Part shown: positions 1-5,303 of the stretch, piece by piece
How positions within the stretch are numbered: the first letter of the stretch is position 1
How the letters are laid out: each line of letters starts with the position of its first letter
Source of the DNA: an uncultured Acidimicrobiaceae bacterium
Lineage (GTDB): Bacteria > Actinomycetota > Acidimicrobiia > Acidimicrobiales > UBA8592
Reading direction: 5' to 3'
NCBI GenBank assembly: GCA_913031515.1
Contig: CAJWET010000106.1
Span: forward strand, 1 to 5,874
DNA: 5,874 nucleotides
Made by a program: the position numbers and the translations under genes
The notes under the pieces: generated by a model
Seen by the model: the letters and a program-made list of their open reading frames with translations, nothing else
What the model was told of the DNA's origin: nothing
Database searches by the model: none

Positions 1-272
1 TTAACCTTATCAGGGTCGATTAGTTCAGAACCTACGAGTCTTCTGGGTCCTAGCCGGTCTTGATCGGTTCCGCGAATGCCGTCAGAGTAATCATTTGCAT
101 AATTAACTCCTACCTGGAGAGCTATGGAAACGATAAGAGCTAAAAGAAACCTGTAAAGAATGAAATCCGCTTCAACTGATGTGGTTCCTACAAGAACTGG
201 AACGATCGCGGCTGGAATAGTTTTCGGCCGCGCACCCTCTACCCATAAGCGACTTTTCGTTATGGGCTTCAT
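1..272 (-). CDS. menA: 1,4-dihydroxy-2-naphthoate polyprenyltransferase MenA, N-terminal 90 residues (cut by window edge)
   Basis: MenA is an integral membrane UbiA-superfamily enzyme that attaches a polyprenyl chain to 1,4-dihydroxy-2-naphthoate, giving demethylmenaquinone. I translated the minus strand by hand: the frame is open from the ATG at 270-272 to the left edge (90 codons plus two bases). The N-terminus has the family's W-x-E-GARPKT-IP start (residues 10-20), a first hydrophobic segment (about 20-30) and a second (about 38-56). The Asp-rich prenyl-diphosphate/Mg2+ motif follows at residues 60-70 (N60, D61, D64, D70), then RLGPRRLVGS (73-82). This last block is typical of actinobacterial MenA. 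The full protein is usually near 290 residues, so about two thirds lies outside. It starts 8 bp after the aldehyde dehydrogenase stop, which suggests co-transcription. No good Shine-Dalgarno lies at normal spacing: a GGAGGAG is 19 nt upstream, and only a weak AAAG is closer. The start is still favoured because it fits the family N-terminus and no other start codon is nearby in frame. Identity is near certain from the motifs. Confidence 0.93.
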   Translation of the reverse strand, partial: MKPITKSRLWVEGARPKTIPAAIVPVLVGTTSVEADFILYRFLLALIVSIALQVGVNYANDYSDGIRGTDQDRLGPRRLVGSELIDPDKV

Positions 273-280
273 CGAGAACT

Positions 281-1708
281 TTAAGAAGAAACTCCTCCGA
301 GAATGGCCTTCACTTCTAGAAACTCTTCCAATCCATGAGTTCCCCACTCTCTTCCATTTCCTGACTGCTTGTACCCACCAAATGGAGCATTGAAATCTGG
401 GCCTGCACCATTGACATGCATGTTTCCGGTTCGGATTTGACGCGCTACCCCTACTGCACGTTCATGGCTTCCTGAGATGTACCCAGAGAGGCCATACACA
501 GTGTCATTTGCGATAGCAATAGCATCTTGGTCATCTTCGTAGCCAATCAAAGTCAATACCGGGCCAAAGATCTCCTCTTGTGCTATCTGCATGTCGTTAG
601 TGACATTCGCAAAAAGTGTCGGCCTAACGTAGAAACCCTTATCAAGCCCTTCCGGCCTTCCTAAGCCTCCGCAAACCAATTCTGCACCTTCGTCTATCCC
701 AGCTTGAATTAGTCCCTGTATTTTATTCCACTGAACTTCTGAAACGACCGGGCCAATAGTGGTTCCATCACTCGTCGGATCACCAACTGTTACAGCTTCC
801 ATTGATGCTTGAGCGATTGCTTTAGCTTCTTCCATCTGAGAATTTGGAATGAGCATTCTTGTTCCGGCGTTACAAGATTGGCCAGAATTCATGCACATAC
901 CGAATGCGTCACGCCCTACCGCTTCTTGAAGATTTGCGTCATCAAGGATGATGTTCGCAGATTTCCCACCTAATTCTTGAGCAACCCGTTTAACTGTGGG
1001 TGCGGCATTTTTTGCTACTTCAATTCCAGCTCGTGTTGAACCTGTAAACGACATCATATCTATGCCCGGGTGCCCTGATAGATAGGCTCCGACAGTTGGT
1101 CCATCCCCGTTGACAAGGTTGAAAACACCAGCAGGGACCCCAGCTTCATCCATTATTTCTGCGAAAATAATTGCGTTTAAGGGAGCGATCTCTGATGGTT
1201 TGAGAACCATTGTGCAGCCAGCTGCCAAAGCAGGAGCGACTTTACAGGCGATCTGGTTGATTGGCCAGTTCCATGGGGTGATCATCCCCACAACCCCTAC
1301 TGGTTCCTTAACGATGAGATTTCTCCCTTGTTGTTCTTCAAACTGGAAATCAGCCAACACCGCAGCGGTTGTTGCAAAGTGAAATAATCCGGTTCCAGCC
1401 TGAGCAGCTTTTGCTAAACCGTTCGGAGCTCCCATTTCTGACGTTATTGCGACAGCAAGATCTTCGGAACGAGCCCCAATAATCTCAGTTACCTTGTTCA
1501 GGAGTTCCAAGCGTTCCTCCACTGAAGTCTGAGAAAACGAGTGAAATGCCCCTTGAGCTGCGGCGACAGCTGCATCGACGTCACCATGTGTACCCAAACT
1601 GATAGTGCCTATCGTTTCTTCTGTGGCAGGATTTATGACGTCGATGGTCTCTCCCCCCGAGGGTTCAACCCATTCGCCATTAATGTAGAATTTTTCATTA
1701 TTGCTCAT
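281..1708 (-). CDS. NAD(P)-dependent aldehyde dehydrogenase (ALDH superfamily)
   Basis: Oxidises an aldehyde to the carboxylic acid in the cytoplasm. All 475 residues align with the usual ALDH length, with no break. Visible catalytic and cofactor residues are Asn147 in PWNWP (oxyanion hole), Lys170 in KPSE (cofactor ribose/phosphate), the FTGSTRAG Rossmann turn (221-228), Glu245 in QELGGKS (general base), the nucleophile Cys279 in NSGQSCNAGTR, and Glu379 in EEIFGP. The C-terminal NAPFGGYKQSGNGRE segment (440-454) is also standard. The substrate cannot be read; the sequence resembles broad-specificity actinobacterial ALDHs rather than succinate-semialdehyde or betaine-aldehyde enzymes, but that is an impression. 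The ATG start is supported by GGAG at 1714-1717, 5 nt upstream. menA follows after 8 bp on the same strand and probably shares the transcript, with no obvious metabolic link. The region upstream carries a 15-bp dyad and a weak promoter-like pair, so regulation by a dimeric repressor is possible but unproven. Confidence 0.96.
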   Translation of the reverse strand: MSNNEKFYINGEWVEPSGGETIDVINPATEETIGTISLGTHGDVDAAVAAAQGAFHSFSQTSVEERLELLNKVTEIIGARSEDLAVAITSEMGAPNGLAKAAQAGTGLFHFATTAAVLADFQFEEQQGRNLIVKEPVGVVGMITPWNWPINQIACKVAPALAAGCTMVLKPSEIAPLNAIIFAEIMDEAGVPAGVFNLVNGDGPTVGAYLSGHPGIDMMSFTGSTRAGIEVAKNAAPTVKRVAQELGGKSANIILDDANLQEAVGRDAFGMCMNSGQSCNAGTRMLIPNSQMEEAKAIAQASMEAVTVGDPTSDGTTIGPVVSEVQWNKIQGLIQAGIDEGAELVCGGLGRPEGLDKGFYVRPTLFANVTNDMQIAQEEIFGPVLTLIGYEDDQDAIAIANDTVYGLSGYISGSHERAVGVARQIRTGNMHVNGAGPDFNAPFGGYKQSGNGREWGTHGLEEFLEVKAILGGVSS

Positions 1709-1736
1709 CTCAACTCCATTGGTTAGCCTGAGCTAC

Positions 1737-1764
1737 AGGTTACACGAGGTTTCAAATCTCCAAA
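1737..1764 (-). promoter_or_regulatory. Weak candidate promoter for the aldehyde dehydrogenase-menA unit
   Basis: On the minus strand TTTGGA (1759-1764) and TAACCT (1737-1742) are 16 nt apart. Each matches only 3 of 6 positions of the housekeeping -35/-10 consensus. A start near 1730 would give a leader of about 22 nt that contains the GGAG at 1714-1717. The position and leader length are sensible, but the hexamers are poor and chance is a real alternative. Confidence 0.22.
1746..1760. promoter_or_regulatory. 15-bp inverted repeat, possible operator for the aldehyde dehydrogenase
   Basis: The sequence GAGGTTTCAAATCTC is a near-perfect odd-length dyad around a central C: GAG pairs with CTC and TTT with AAA, with a single G/T non-complementary pair at positions 4 and 12. 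It lies 37 bp upstream of the ATG at 1708 and inside the spacer of the promoter-like pair on the minus strand. Dimeric repressors such as TetR or GntR types commonly bind there. No regulator gene is in the window, so the binding protein is unknown. It could also be a chance palindrome in a 133-bp intergenic region. Confidence 0.3.
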
Positions 1765-1818
1765 AACCCAGACACTCGACAGGCGAAATATGAAAACTGG
1801 AGAGATGGGACAAGAACC

Positions 1819-1824
1819 TATATT
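1819..1824 (+). promoter_or_regulatory. Weak candidate -10 element for the VOC gene
   Basis: TATATT (4 of 6 matches to TATAAT) ends 17 nt before the ATG at 1842. Transcription would start near 1831 and give a leader of only about 10 nt. This fits the absence of any Shine-Dalgarno before that gene. No recognisable -35 hexamer stands at the right distance, so this is a weak call based on position. Confidence 0.2.
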
Positions 1825-1841
1825 TCAGCTATCGTGCCTTC

Positions 1842-2228
1842 ATGGAAATTGCGGTCTGGCCAACGTTCAGAAGTAACAATGCTAGAGCTCTGATTGACTT
1901 TCTCTGTTCAGCTTTCGGATTTGAGGAAACTTTCGTTGTGCCTAGCGAGGATGGAAAGAAAATCGCGCACGCTCAGCTCAAATGGCCTCTTGGAGGAGGG
2001 GTAATGTTGGGTGATTCTGGTATGCATGATGTCGAACTCGGGCACGTTGGTTGTGCATCTGTCTACCTCATAACTGATCAACCTGATGCATTATTTGAGC
2101 GATCAACTACTGCCGGCGCAGAGGTCGTCCTTCCCCTCAGTGACCAAGAGGATTACGAATCACGAGGATTCTCTGTTAAAGACCCTGATGGAAACGTGTG
2201 GAGTTTTGGCACCTACTGTGGCGAGTAG
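1842..2228 (+). CDS. VOC (vicinal oxygen chelate / glyoxalase-bleomycin resistance fold) family protein
   Basis: A 128-residue single-module VOC protein, the normal length for a protein with two beta-alpha-beta-beta-beta repeats. Repeat one includes PTFRSNNARALIDFL (7-21), AFGFEE (24-29) and HAQLKWPLGGGVMLGD (43-58). Repeat two includes SVYLITDQPDALFE (73-86), then AGAEVVLPL (91-99) and DPDGNVWSFGTY (114-125). The closest recognisable type is the PhnB-like or glyoxalase-like group common in actinobacteria. His43 sits where a metal ligand is often found, but I cannot confirm the full ligand set. Members include glyoxalases, dioxygenases, epimerases and antibiotic-binding proteins, so the reaction is not assigned. 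The ATG at 1842 fits the family N-terminus, although no Shine-Dalgarno precedes it and no alternative start lies just upstream in frame. It is the only plus-strand gene in a minus-strand run, divergent from the aldehyde dehydrogenase and convergent with the thiolase. Confidence 0.92.
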   Translation: MEIAVWPTFRSNNARALIDFLCSAFGFEETFVVPSEDGKKIAHAQLKWPLGGGVMLGDSGMHDVELGHVGCASVYLITDQPDALFERSTTAGAEVVLPLSDQEDYESRGFSVKDPDGNVWSFGTYCGE

Positions 2229-2245
2229 GAAGAGTTCCTTACGCC
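2220..2245. terminator. Hairpin spanning two convergent stop codons, possible terminator
   Basis: GGCG (2220-2223) pairs with CGCC (2242-2245) and AGGAA (2227-2231) with TTCCT (2235-2239). They are separated by a small internal loop (AGT against TA) and closed by the three-base loop GAG. The hairpin contains the TAG of the VOC gene (2226-2228) and the complement of the thiolase stop (2239-2241). On the plus strand it is followed by a modest T-rich stretch (GCTTTCTCT), so it would act best for the VOC transcript. On the minus strand no T-run follows. Placement between converging genes supports a terminator; the short stem and weak T-tract limit confidence. Confidence 0.42.
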
Positions 2246-3441
2246 GCTTTCTCTAATATGTGCACACCGCAAGCCGAACCTAGACCGATAACATGCGCAA
2301 GTCCGACTTTTGCTCCCACTATTTGACGATCGCCTGCTTCCCCTCGCAAGTGCGTCACAATTTCATGAATATTTGCTATTCCCGTGGCTGCAATCGGATG
2401 TCCTTTTGACTGTAGTCCTCCAGAGACGTTGACTGGCTTTGAACCGTCCCGCCATGGAGCTCCGGATTCGAAGAAGTCAACCGCTCCACCCTGTTCACAG
2501 AGCATCAGATTGTCGTAGTGGACAAGTTCAGCGGTGGCGAAACAGTCATGCAATTCAACGAGGTCAAGATCTTCTGGACCAATTCCTGCTTGCTCGTATG
2601 CCTGCGTAGCAGCATTTCGCGTAAGGGTGTTTACATCTGGCAGCACTTGGCAGCCTTCAGCCCAAGGATCAGAGGTCAAAACTGAAGCTGAGATTTTCAC
2701 AGCTCTTTTTCTTACAGATGCAGGCAACGACTTTAACTTCGAATCATTGACGACGATCATTGCTGCAGCTCCATCGCAGTTCCCAGAACACATTGGTCGA
2801 GTATTAGGGTAGGCGATCATCACATCGTTCATAATTTCATCCAAAGTGAACCGCTTCTGGTAGGCAGCGAGAGGATTCAAGGTTGAATGTGCATGATTTT
2901 TTTCTGAGATTTTTGCAAATAATTCAAAGCTCGTGCCTCCGTATTTATGGCCGTATTCCATTCCGATTTGTGCAAATACTCCCGGCATGATGTTGGTTCC
3001 TATTCGTCCTTCAGTGGAACCAATCGCCCCGAATCGACCGCTTGGTTCCCATGTTTCAGATTTCGGCTTTGGTCCTTTCTGACCAAGAAGTCCAGCGCCG
3101 GCAAGTTTTTCAACCCCTACCGCCATACCTACGTCGGTTTCTCCTGCCTTAACGGCCATTATGGCCACACGAAGAGCTGTAGCTCCAGTGGCGCAAGCAT
3201 TTGAGACATTAAAAACTGGTATGCCTGTCTGCCCAATTTGTTTTTGTAATTGTTGACCGATTCCCGCTCCAGCGTTCATCAAGTTACCGACTCCTATGAC
3301 GCCAATGTCTGACATCGTCATTTCTGCATCATGGAGAGCGGCAACGCTCGCTTCAGACGCTAGGTCAACGACATCCCTTTCTGGGTGTTTTCCAAATTTC
3401 GTCATGTTGGAACCAATTATCCAAATGTCTTCCGATCCCAT
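2239..3441 (-). CDS. Thiolase-superfamily protein (SCP2-thiolase / lipid-transfer-protein type)
   Basis: A 400-residue thiolase-fold protein of normal length, acting on acyl-CoA thioesters in the cytoplasm. The order of motifs is that of the SCP2-thiolase branch: nucleophile Cys83 in SNACATGATAL, HDCFA with His298 and Cys300, GGLQSKGHPIAATG with His348, and a C-terminal H383-x-IGLGSACGVHIL. Cys83, Cys300 and His348 are all present, so real thiolase chemistry (thiolytic cleavage or Claisen condensation) is likely. The related Ltp2 aldolases of steroid side-chain breakdown lack the nucleophilic cysteine. The gene follows the DUF35 gene by 31 bp, and such pairs commonly form a complex. The start is secure: AAAGGAG at 3448-3454 lies 6 nt before the ATG, the strongest ribosome site in the window. 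It converges with the VOC gene, with 10 bp between stops. The substrate (fatty acyl, branched or steroid-derived) cannot be read from the sequence. Confidence 0.93.
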   Translation of the reverse strand: MGSEDIWIIGSNMTKFGKHPERDVVDLASEASVAALHDAEMTMSDIGVIGVGNLMNAGAGIGQQLQKQIGQTGIPVFNVSNACATGATALRVAIMAVKAGETDVGMAVGVEKLAGAGLLGQKGPKPKSETWEPSGRFGAIGSTEGRIGTNIMPGVFAQIGMEYGHKYGGTSFELFAKISEKNHAHSTLNPLAAYQKRFTLDEIMNDVMIAYPNTRPMCSGNCDGAAAMIVVNDSKLKSLPASVRKRAVKISASVLTSDPWAEGCQVLPDVNTLTRNAATQAYEQAGIGPEDLDLVELHDCFATAELVHYDNLMLCEQGGAVDFFESGAPWRDGSKPVNVSGGLQSKGHPIAATGIANIHEIVTHLRGEAGDRQIVGAKVGLAHVIGLGSACGVHILEKAA

Positions 3442-3447
3442 TACTTG

Positions 3448-3454
3448 CTCCTTT
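3448..3454 (-). promoter_or_regulatory. Strong ribosome binding site for the thiolase
   Basis: AAAGGAG on the minus strand, 6 nt from the ATG at 3439-3441. It is the longest anti-Shine-Dalgarno match at normal spacing in the window and lies in the 31-bp gap after the DUF35 gene. It implies efficient independent initiation within a shared transcript. Confidence 0.7.
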
Positions 3455-3472
3455 GCTTATGTATGTATTTAC

Positions 3473-3880
3473 TCATTTCGTTGGTGCAAATCCGAAAGCT
3501 ATTGCTTCCGTTCCTCCACTGTCTTCCCCCATGGAATAAGTCGTTAATTCAACTTTCATTCCAAGTTGTACTGCTTCTGGACTAGCCTCAACGCCCGTAA
3601 GGGTGCACCGAACAGGGGTACCATCGCAATCTACTATTGCCGAAACATACGGCATCGGGCCCATCTCGACAATCGTAAAACTCGTTATCTCTCCGATCGT
3701 AGCAACTTTGACATTTGTAAATTCATTGCCAAAACAGCTTGCGCAGGCATTCCGTCGATCGAAGAACCTCGCTTGACAGTTCTGGCATTCATTCGCACGA
3801 AGGTACGGTTCCTCTCCCAACACTAGATAGTCAACAAAAGGCACTTGCTCCATAGACCCAGTTACATCCGATTCCGCCAT
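3473..3880 (-). CDS. DUF35 family zinc-ribbon / OB-fold acyl-CoA-associated protein
   Basis: A 135-residue protein with the two-part DUF35 architecture. After a short N-terminal helix region there is a rubredoxin-like zinc ribbon with Cys32-x2-Cys35 and Cys46-x2-Cys49. An OB-fold follows from about residue 55 to 133, with recognisable strands GEITSFTIV (63-71), PYVSAIVDCDGTPVRC (77-92) and GMKVELTTY (107-115). Proteins of this family bind acyl-CoA and usually accompany a thiolase-fold partner. In the actinobacterial steroid pathway the DUF35 domain of ChsH2 is needed by the Ltp2 aldolase, and archaeal homologues bridge thiolase and HMG-CoA synthase. The thiolase gene directly downstream is the obvious partner. 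The ATG start has GGAG at 3886-3889, 5 nt upstream. A 51-bp gap separates it from the nitroreductase gene, and an operon with it is possible but not shown. All four zinc cysteines are intact. Confidence 0.92.
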   Translation of the reverse strand: MAESDVTGSMEQVPFVDYLVLGEEPYLRANECQNCQARFFDRRNACASCFGNEFTNVKVATIGEITSFTIVEMGPMPYVSAIVDCDGTPVRCTLTGVEASPEAVQLGMKVELTTYSMGEDSGGTEAIAFGFAPTK

Positions 3881-3931
3881 TAAAACTCCATTAATTTACA
3901 TTTGAGCTTAGCGCATTTTTACACCAGCGCA

Positions 3932-4564
3932 TCAAGTGGTCCAACGGCCTCGGTGGACTACGTCATCTAGCTTCTTTTGTTTACGCTTTGTCGACGTACT
4001 CTTTCTTTGTTCACTGGATGCTACTCCTAAAGCAATTGCTCCAACAGATTTAAAGGTCTCGGGAACACCGAATCTGTTTTTCACATTATCTTCGTGTCCG
4101 AAAAGCCCAAAGAATAATGCGCCAAGTCCACTTGCTTCAGCTCCCAGCAAAATAGTCATCGCTGCCATCCCTCCATCTACCCACCAATAAGGAGTTCCCC
4201 ATGCTGAAATACCACTACCGAGTCCGCTTTCTCTTTTGTCTTCTTCCTCATATCGAAGAGCGTATTTTTGTGGATCTACCCATACGAGTATCAGCACTGG
4301 AGCATTAAACAAGTTGGGCCAGGGGAATCCACTTTTAGTCGATTCTTCAAATGTAGTTTCCCAGTAGTCTTTAACTTGCTCATTTTCTAGAACTAAAAAT
4401 TCAATTGCGTGGGTATTTCCTGCCCGCGGGGCAAGTCGGGCTGAACGCAGCAGGTCATCAACTAGTGCTCCACTGATATCGACATCGGTAAAGCTTCGGG
4501 TCATTCTTCGCCCTCGTACAAGTTGGGTGAAGTCCTTGAAAAGATTGTTCTGACTAGTTTCCAA
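3932..4564 (-). CDS. Nitroreductase-family flavoprotein, TTG start
   Basis: A 210-residue member of the FMN-dependent nitroreductase fold, normal in length. Family features are the FMN-phosphate-binding RGRRMTRSF (17-25), ARLAPRAGNTHAIEFLVL (42-59), the core helix GGMAAMTILLGAEASGLGALFFGLFG (131-156, second half of the FMN site), and the C-terminal KKLDDVVHRGRW (197-208). The family includes NAD(P)H-dependent nitro- and enone-reducing enzymes as well as specialised reductases and dehydrogenases, so the substrate is open. The start is TTG at 4562-4564. In the same frame a stop codon lies just two codons further upstream, and the next in-frame start (ATG at residue 21) would remove the RGRR motif, so TTG is the best choice. 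It overlaps the preceding gene by 11 nt and has only a weak AGAG-like ribosome site, which suggests translational coupling. A lysine- and serine-rich stretch (183-198, SSEQRKSTSTKRKQKK) before the C-terminal motif looks like a linker insertion. Confidence 0.9.
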   Translation of the reverse strand: METSQNNLFKDFTQLVRGRRMTRSFTDVDISGALVDDLLRSARLAPRAGNTHAIEFLVLENEQVKDYWETTFEESTKSGFPWPNLFNAPVLILVWVDPQKYALRYEEEDKRESGLGSGISAWGTPYWWVDGGMAAMTILLGAEASGLGALFFGLFGHEDNVKNRFGVPETFKSVGAIALGVASSEQRKSTSTKRKQKKLDDVVHRGRWTT

Positions 4565-5225
4565 GTTTCTCTAAACGCTCGGCCATCGCCCAGGCAAGTG
4601 CGATTAACGTGTCACCATTTTCAACCTGTAATACTTTGAAAAGCTCTTGAACATCTTGACTCGTTTTCTCTTCTTTTAGGCTTTCGTAGTCAAAAATACA
4701 TGGGGTAGAGCCATCGCCCAAAGCAACGAATGTTCGGTCATCATAAGCGAGACTAGAAATACCTAAACGCTTGGCAAACCTTCTACCCCATGCTCTCTCC
4801 TCACCAGAAACCTTTTGTCCTGGCCTTGGGAGTTCTTCTTCTAAGTCACGAAATACTTCAAATGCTCCGGGGTTGGTTAGTTGGGTCCCGAAAACCACAT
4901 CTTCATCAGGGAATGCCATCAGCGCCCTGTGATAAATCTCAGACATAAGGGAGCGAAGAGTTGCACCCCTACGATTGTTTCGCTCTACTGCAGCTAAGCC
5001 CATAACAACTGCTGGTGTACCGCCAATTCTTTCCAAGGTATAGAAGATATAGCCACGTAATTTTTCGTTTTCACGCGCCGTCGTGAGGAGTACCCACTCT
5101 TCAGCCTGCTTTGATAGCAAGCCCATAGAAAAGGCGCAGGGAGACTCAGCGGCCATTATCTCTAGTTCTCCAAGCTCAGCATCTGTGACTGCTGTACAAT
5201 CCTTTGTTTCAACTTCGAATGCCAT
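4554..5225 (-). CDS. GNAT-like (N-acetyltransferase fold) protein of unknown function
   Basis: I do not recognise this protein as a named family member. With the ATG at 5223-5225 it has 223 residues. The middle resembles a GNAT core: a strand KLRGYIFYTLERI (55-67), a hydrophobic strand AVVMGLAAVER (72-82), then NRRGATLRSLMSEIYHRAL (84-102). The RRGA turn there looks like the acetyl-CoA pyrophosphate-binding Q/R-x-x-G-x-G/A loop followed by its helix. TNPGAFEVFRDL (117-128) recalls the asparagine-containing segment near the end of GNAT domains. The remaining 95 residues are acidic and basic mixed, with no motif I know. Substrate, and even catalytic activity, are uncertain. Start choice: GGAG at 5230-5233 lies 4 nt before this ATG, whereas an in-frame GTG at 5241-5243, adding six residues, has no ribosome site. 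The gene ends 11 nt inside the nitroreductase gene, so the two are probably made together. It lies 78 bp downstream of dnaE. Confidence 0.8.
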   Translation of the reverse strand: MAFEVETKDCTAVTDAELGELEIMAAESPCAFSMGLLSKQAEEWVLLTTARENEKLRGYIFYTLERIGGTPAVVMGLAAVERNNRRGATLRSLMSEIYHRALMAFPDEDVVFGTQLTNPGAFEVFRDLEEELPRPGQKVSGEERAWGRRFAKRLGISSLAYDDRTFVALGDGSTPCIFDYESLKEEKTSQDVQELFKVLQVENGDTLIALAWAMAERLEKLGN

Positions 5226-5229
5226 ATCA

Positions 5230-5233
5230 CTCC
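5230..5233 (-). promoter_or_regulatory. Ribosome binding site that decides the GNAT-like start
   Basis: GGAG on the minus strand, 4 nt from the ATG at 5223-5225. The in-frame GTG at 5241-5243 is preceded by AGCAAA with no purine-rich match. This favours the ATG and a 223-residue product over a 229-residue one. Confidence 0.6.
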
Positions 5234-5303
5234 GCAAGGACACTTTGCTATAAGACCCCAGTTACTATTTCAGCCGGAATTATGTTTTTATGCAACTTCA
5301 CAA

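Noticed and set aside
160..393. Plus-strand open frame of 77 codons across the menA / aldehyde dehydrogenase junction
   Set aside because: It lies antisense to two clearly homologous genes and its translation has no recognisable protein character.
1785..1826. Inverted GAAATAT (1785-1791) and ATATTTC (1820-1826) in the divergent intergenic region
   Set aside because: Only 7 AT-rich bases each, 28 bp apart; easily expected by chance.
2534..3547. Several plus-strand open frames of 80-92 codons opposite the thiolase gene
   Set aside because: They are antisense to a full-length conserved gene, lack ribosome sites and have low-complexity, Ser/Arg-rich translations typical of shadow frames.
5241..5243. 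GTG as the start of the GNAT-like gene
   Set aside because: No ribosome site precedes it, while the ATG six codons downstream has GGAG at 4 nt spacing. It remains a minor alternative.
5226..5303. Possible terminator or promoter between dnaE and the GNAT-like gene
   Set aside because: No stem with a T-tract and no hexamer pair at proper spacing could be found; only scattered TATAGC- and TAATTC-like strings.
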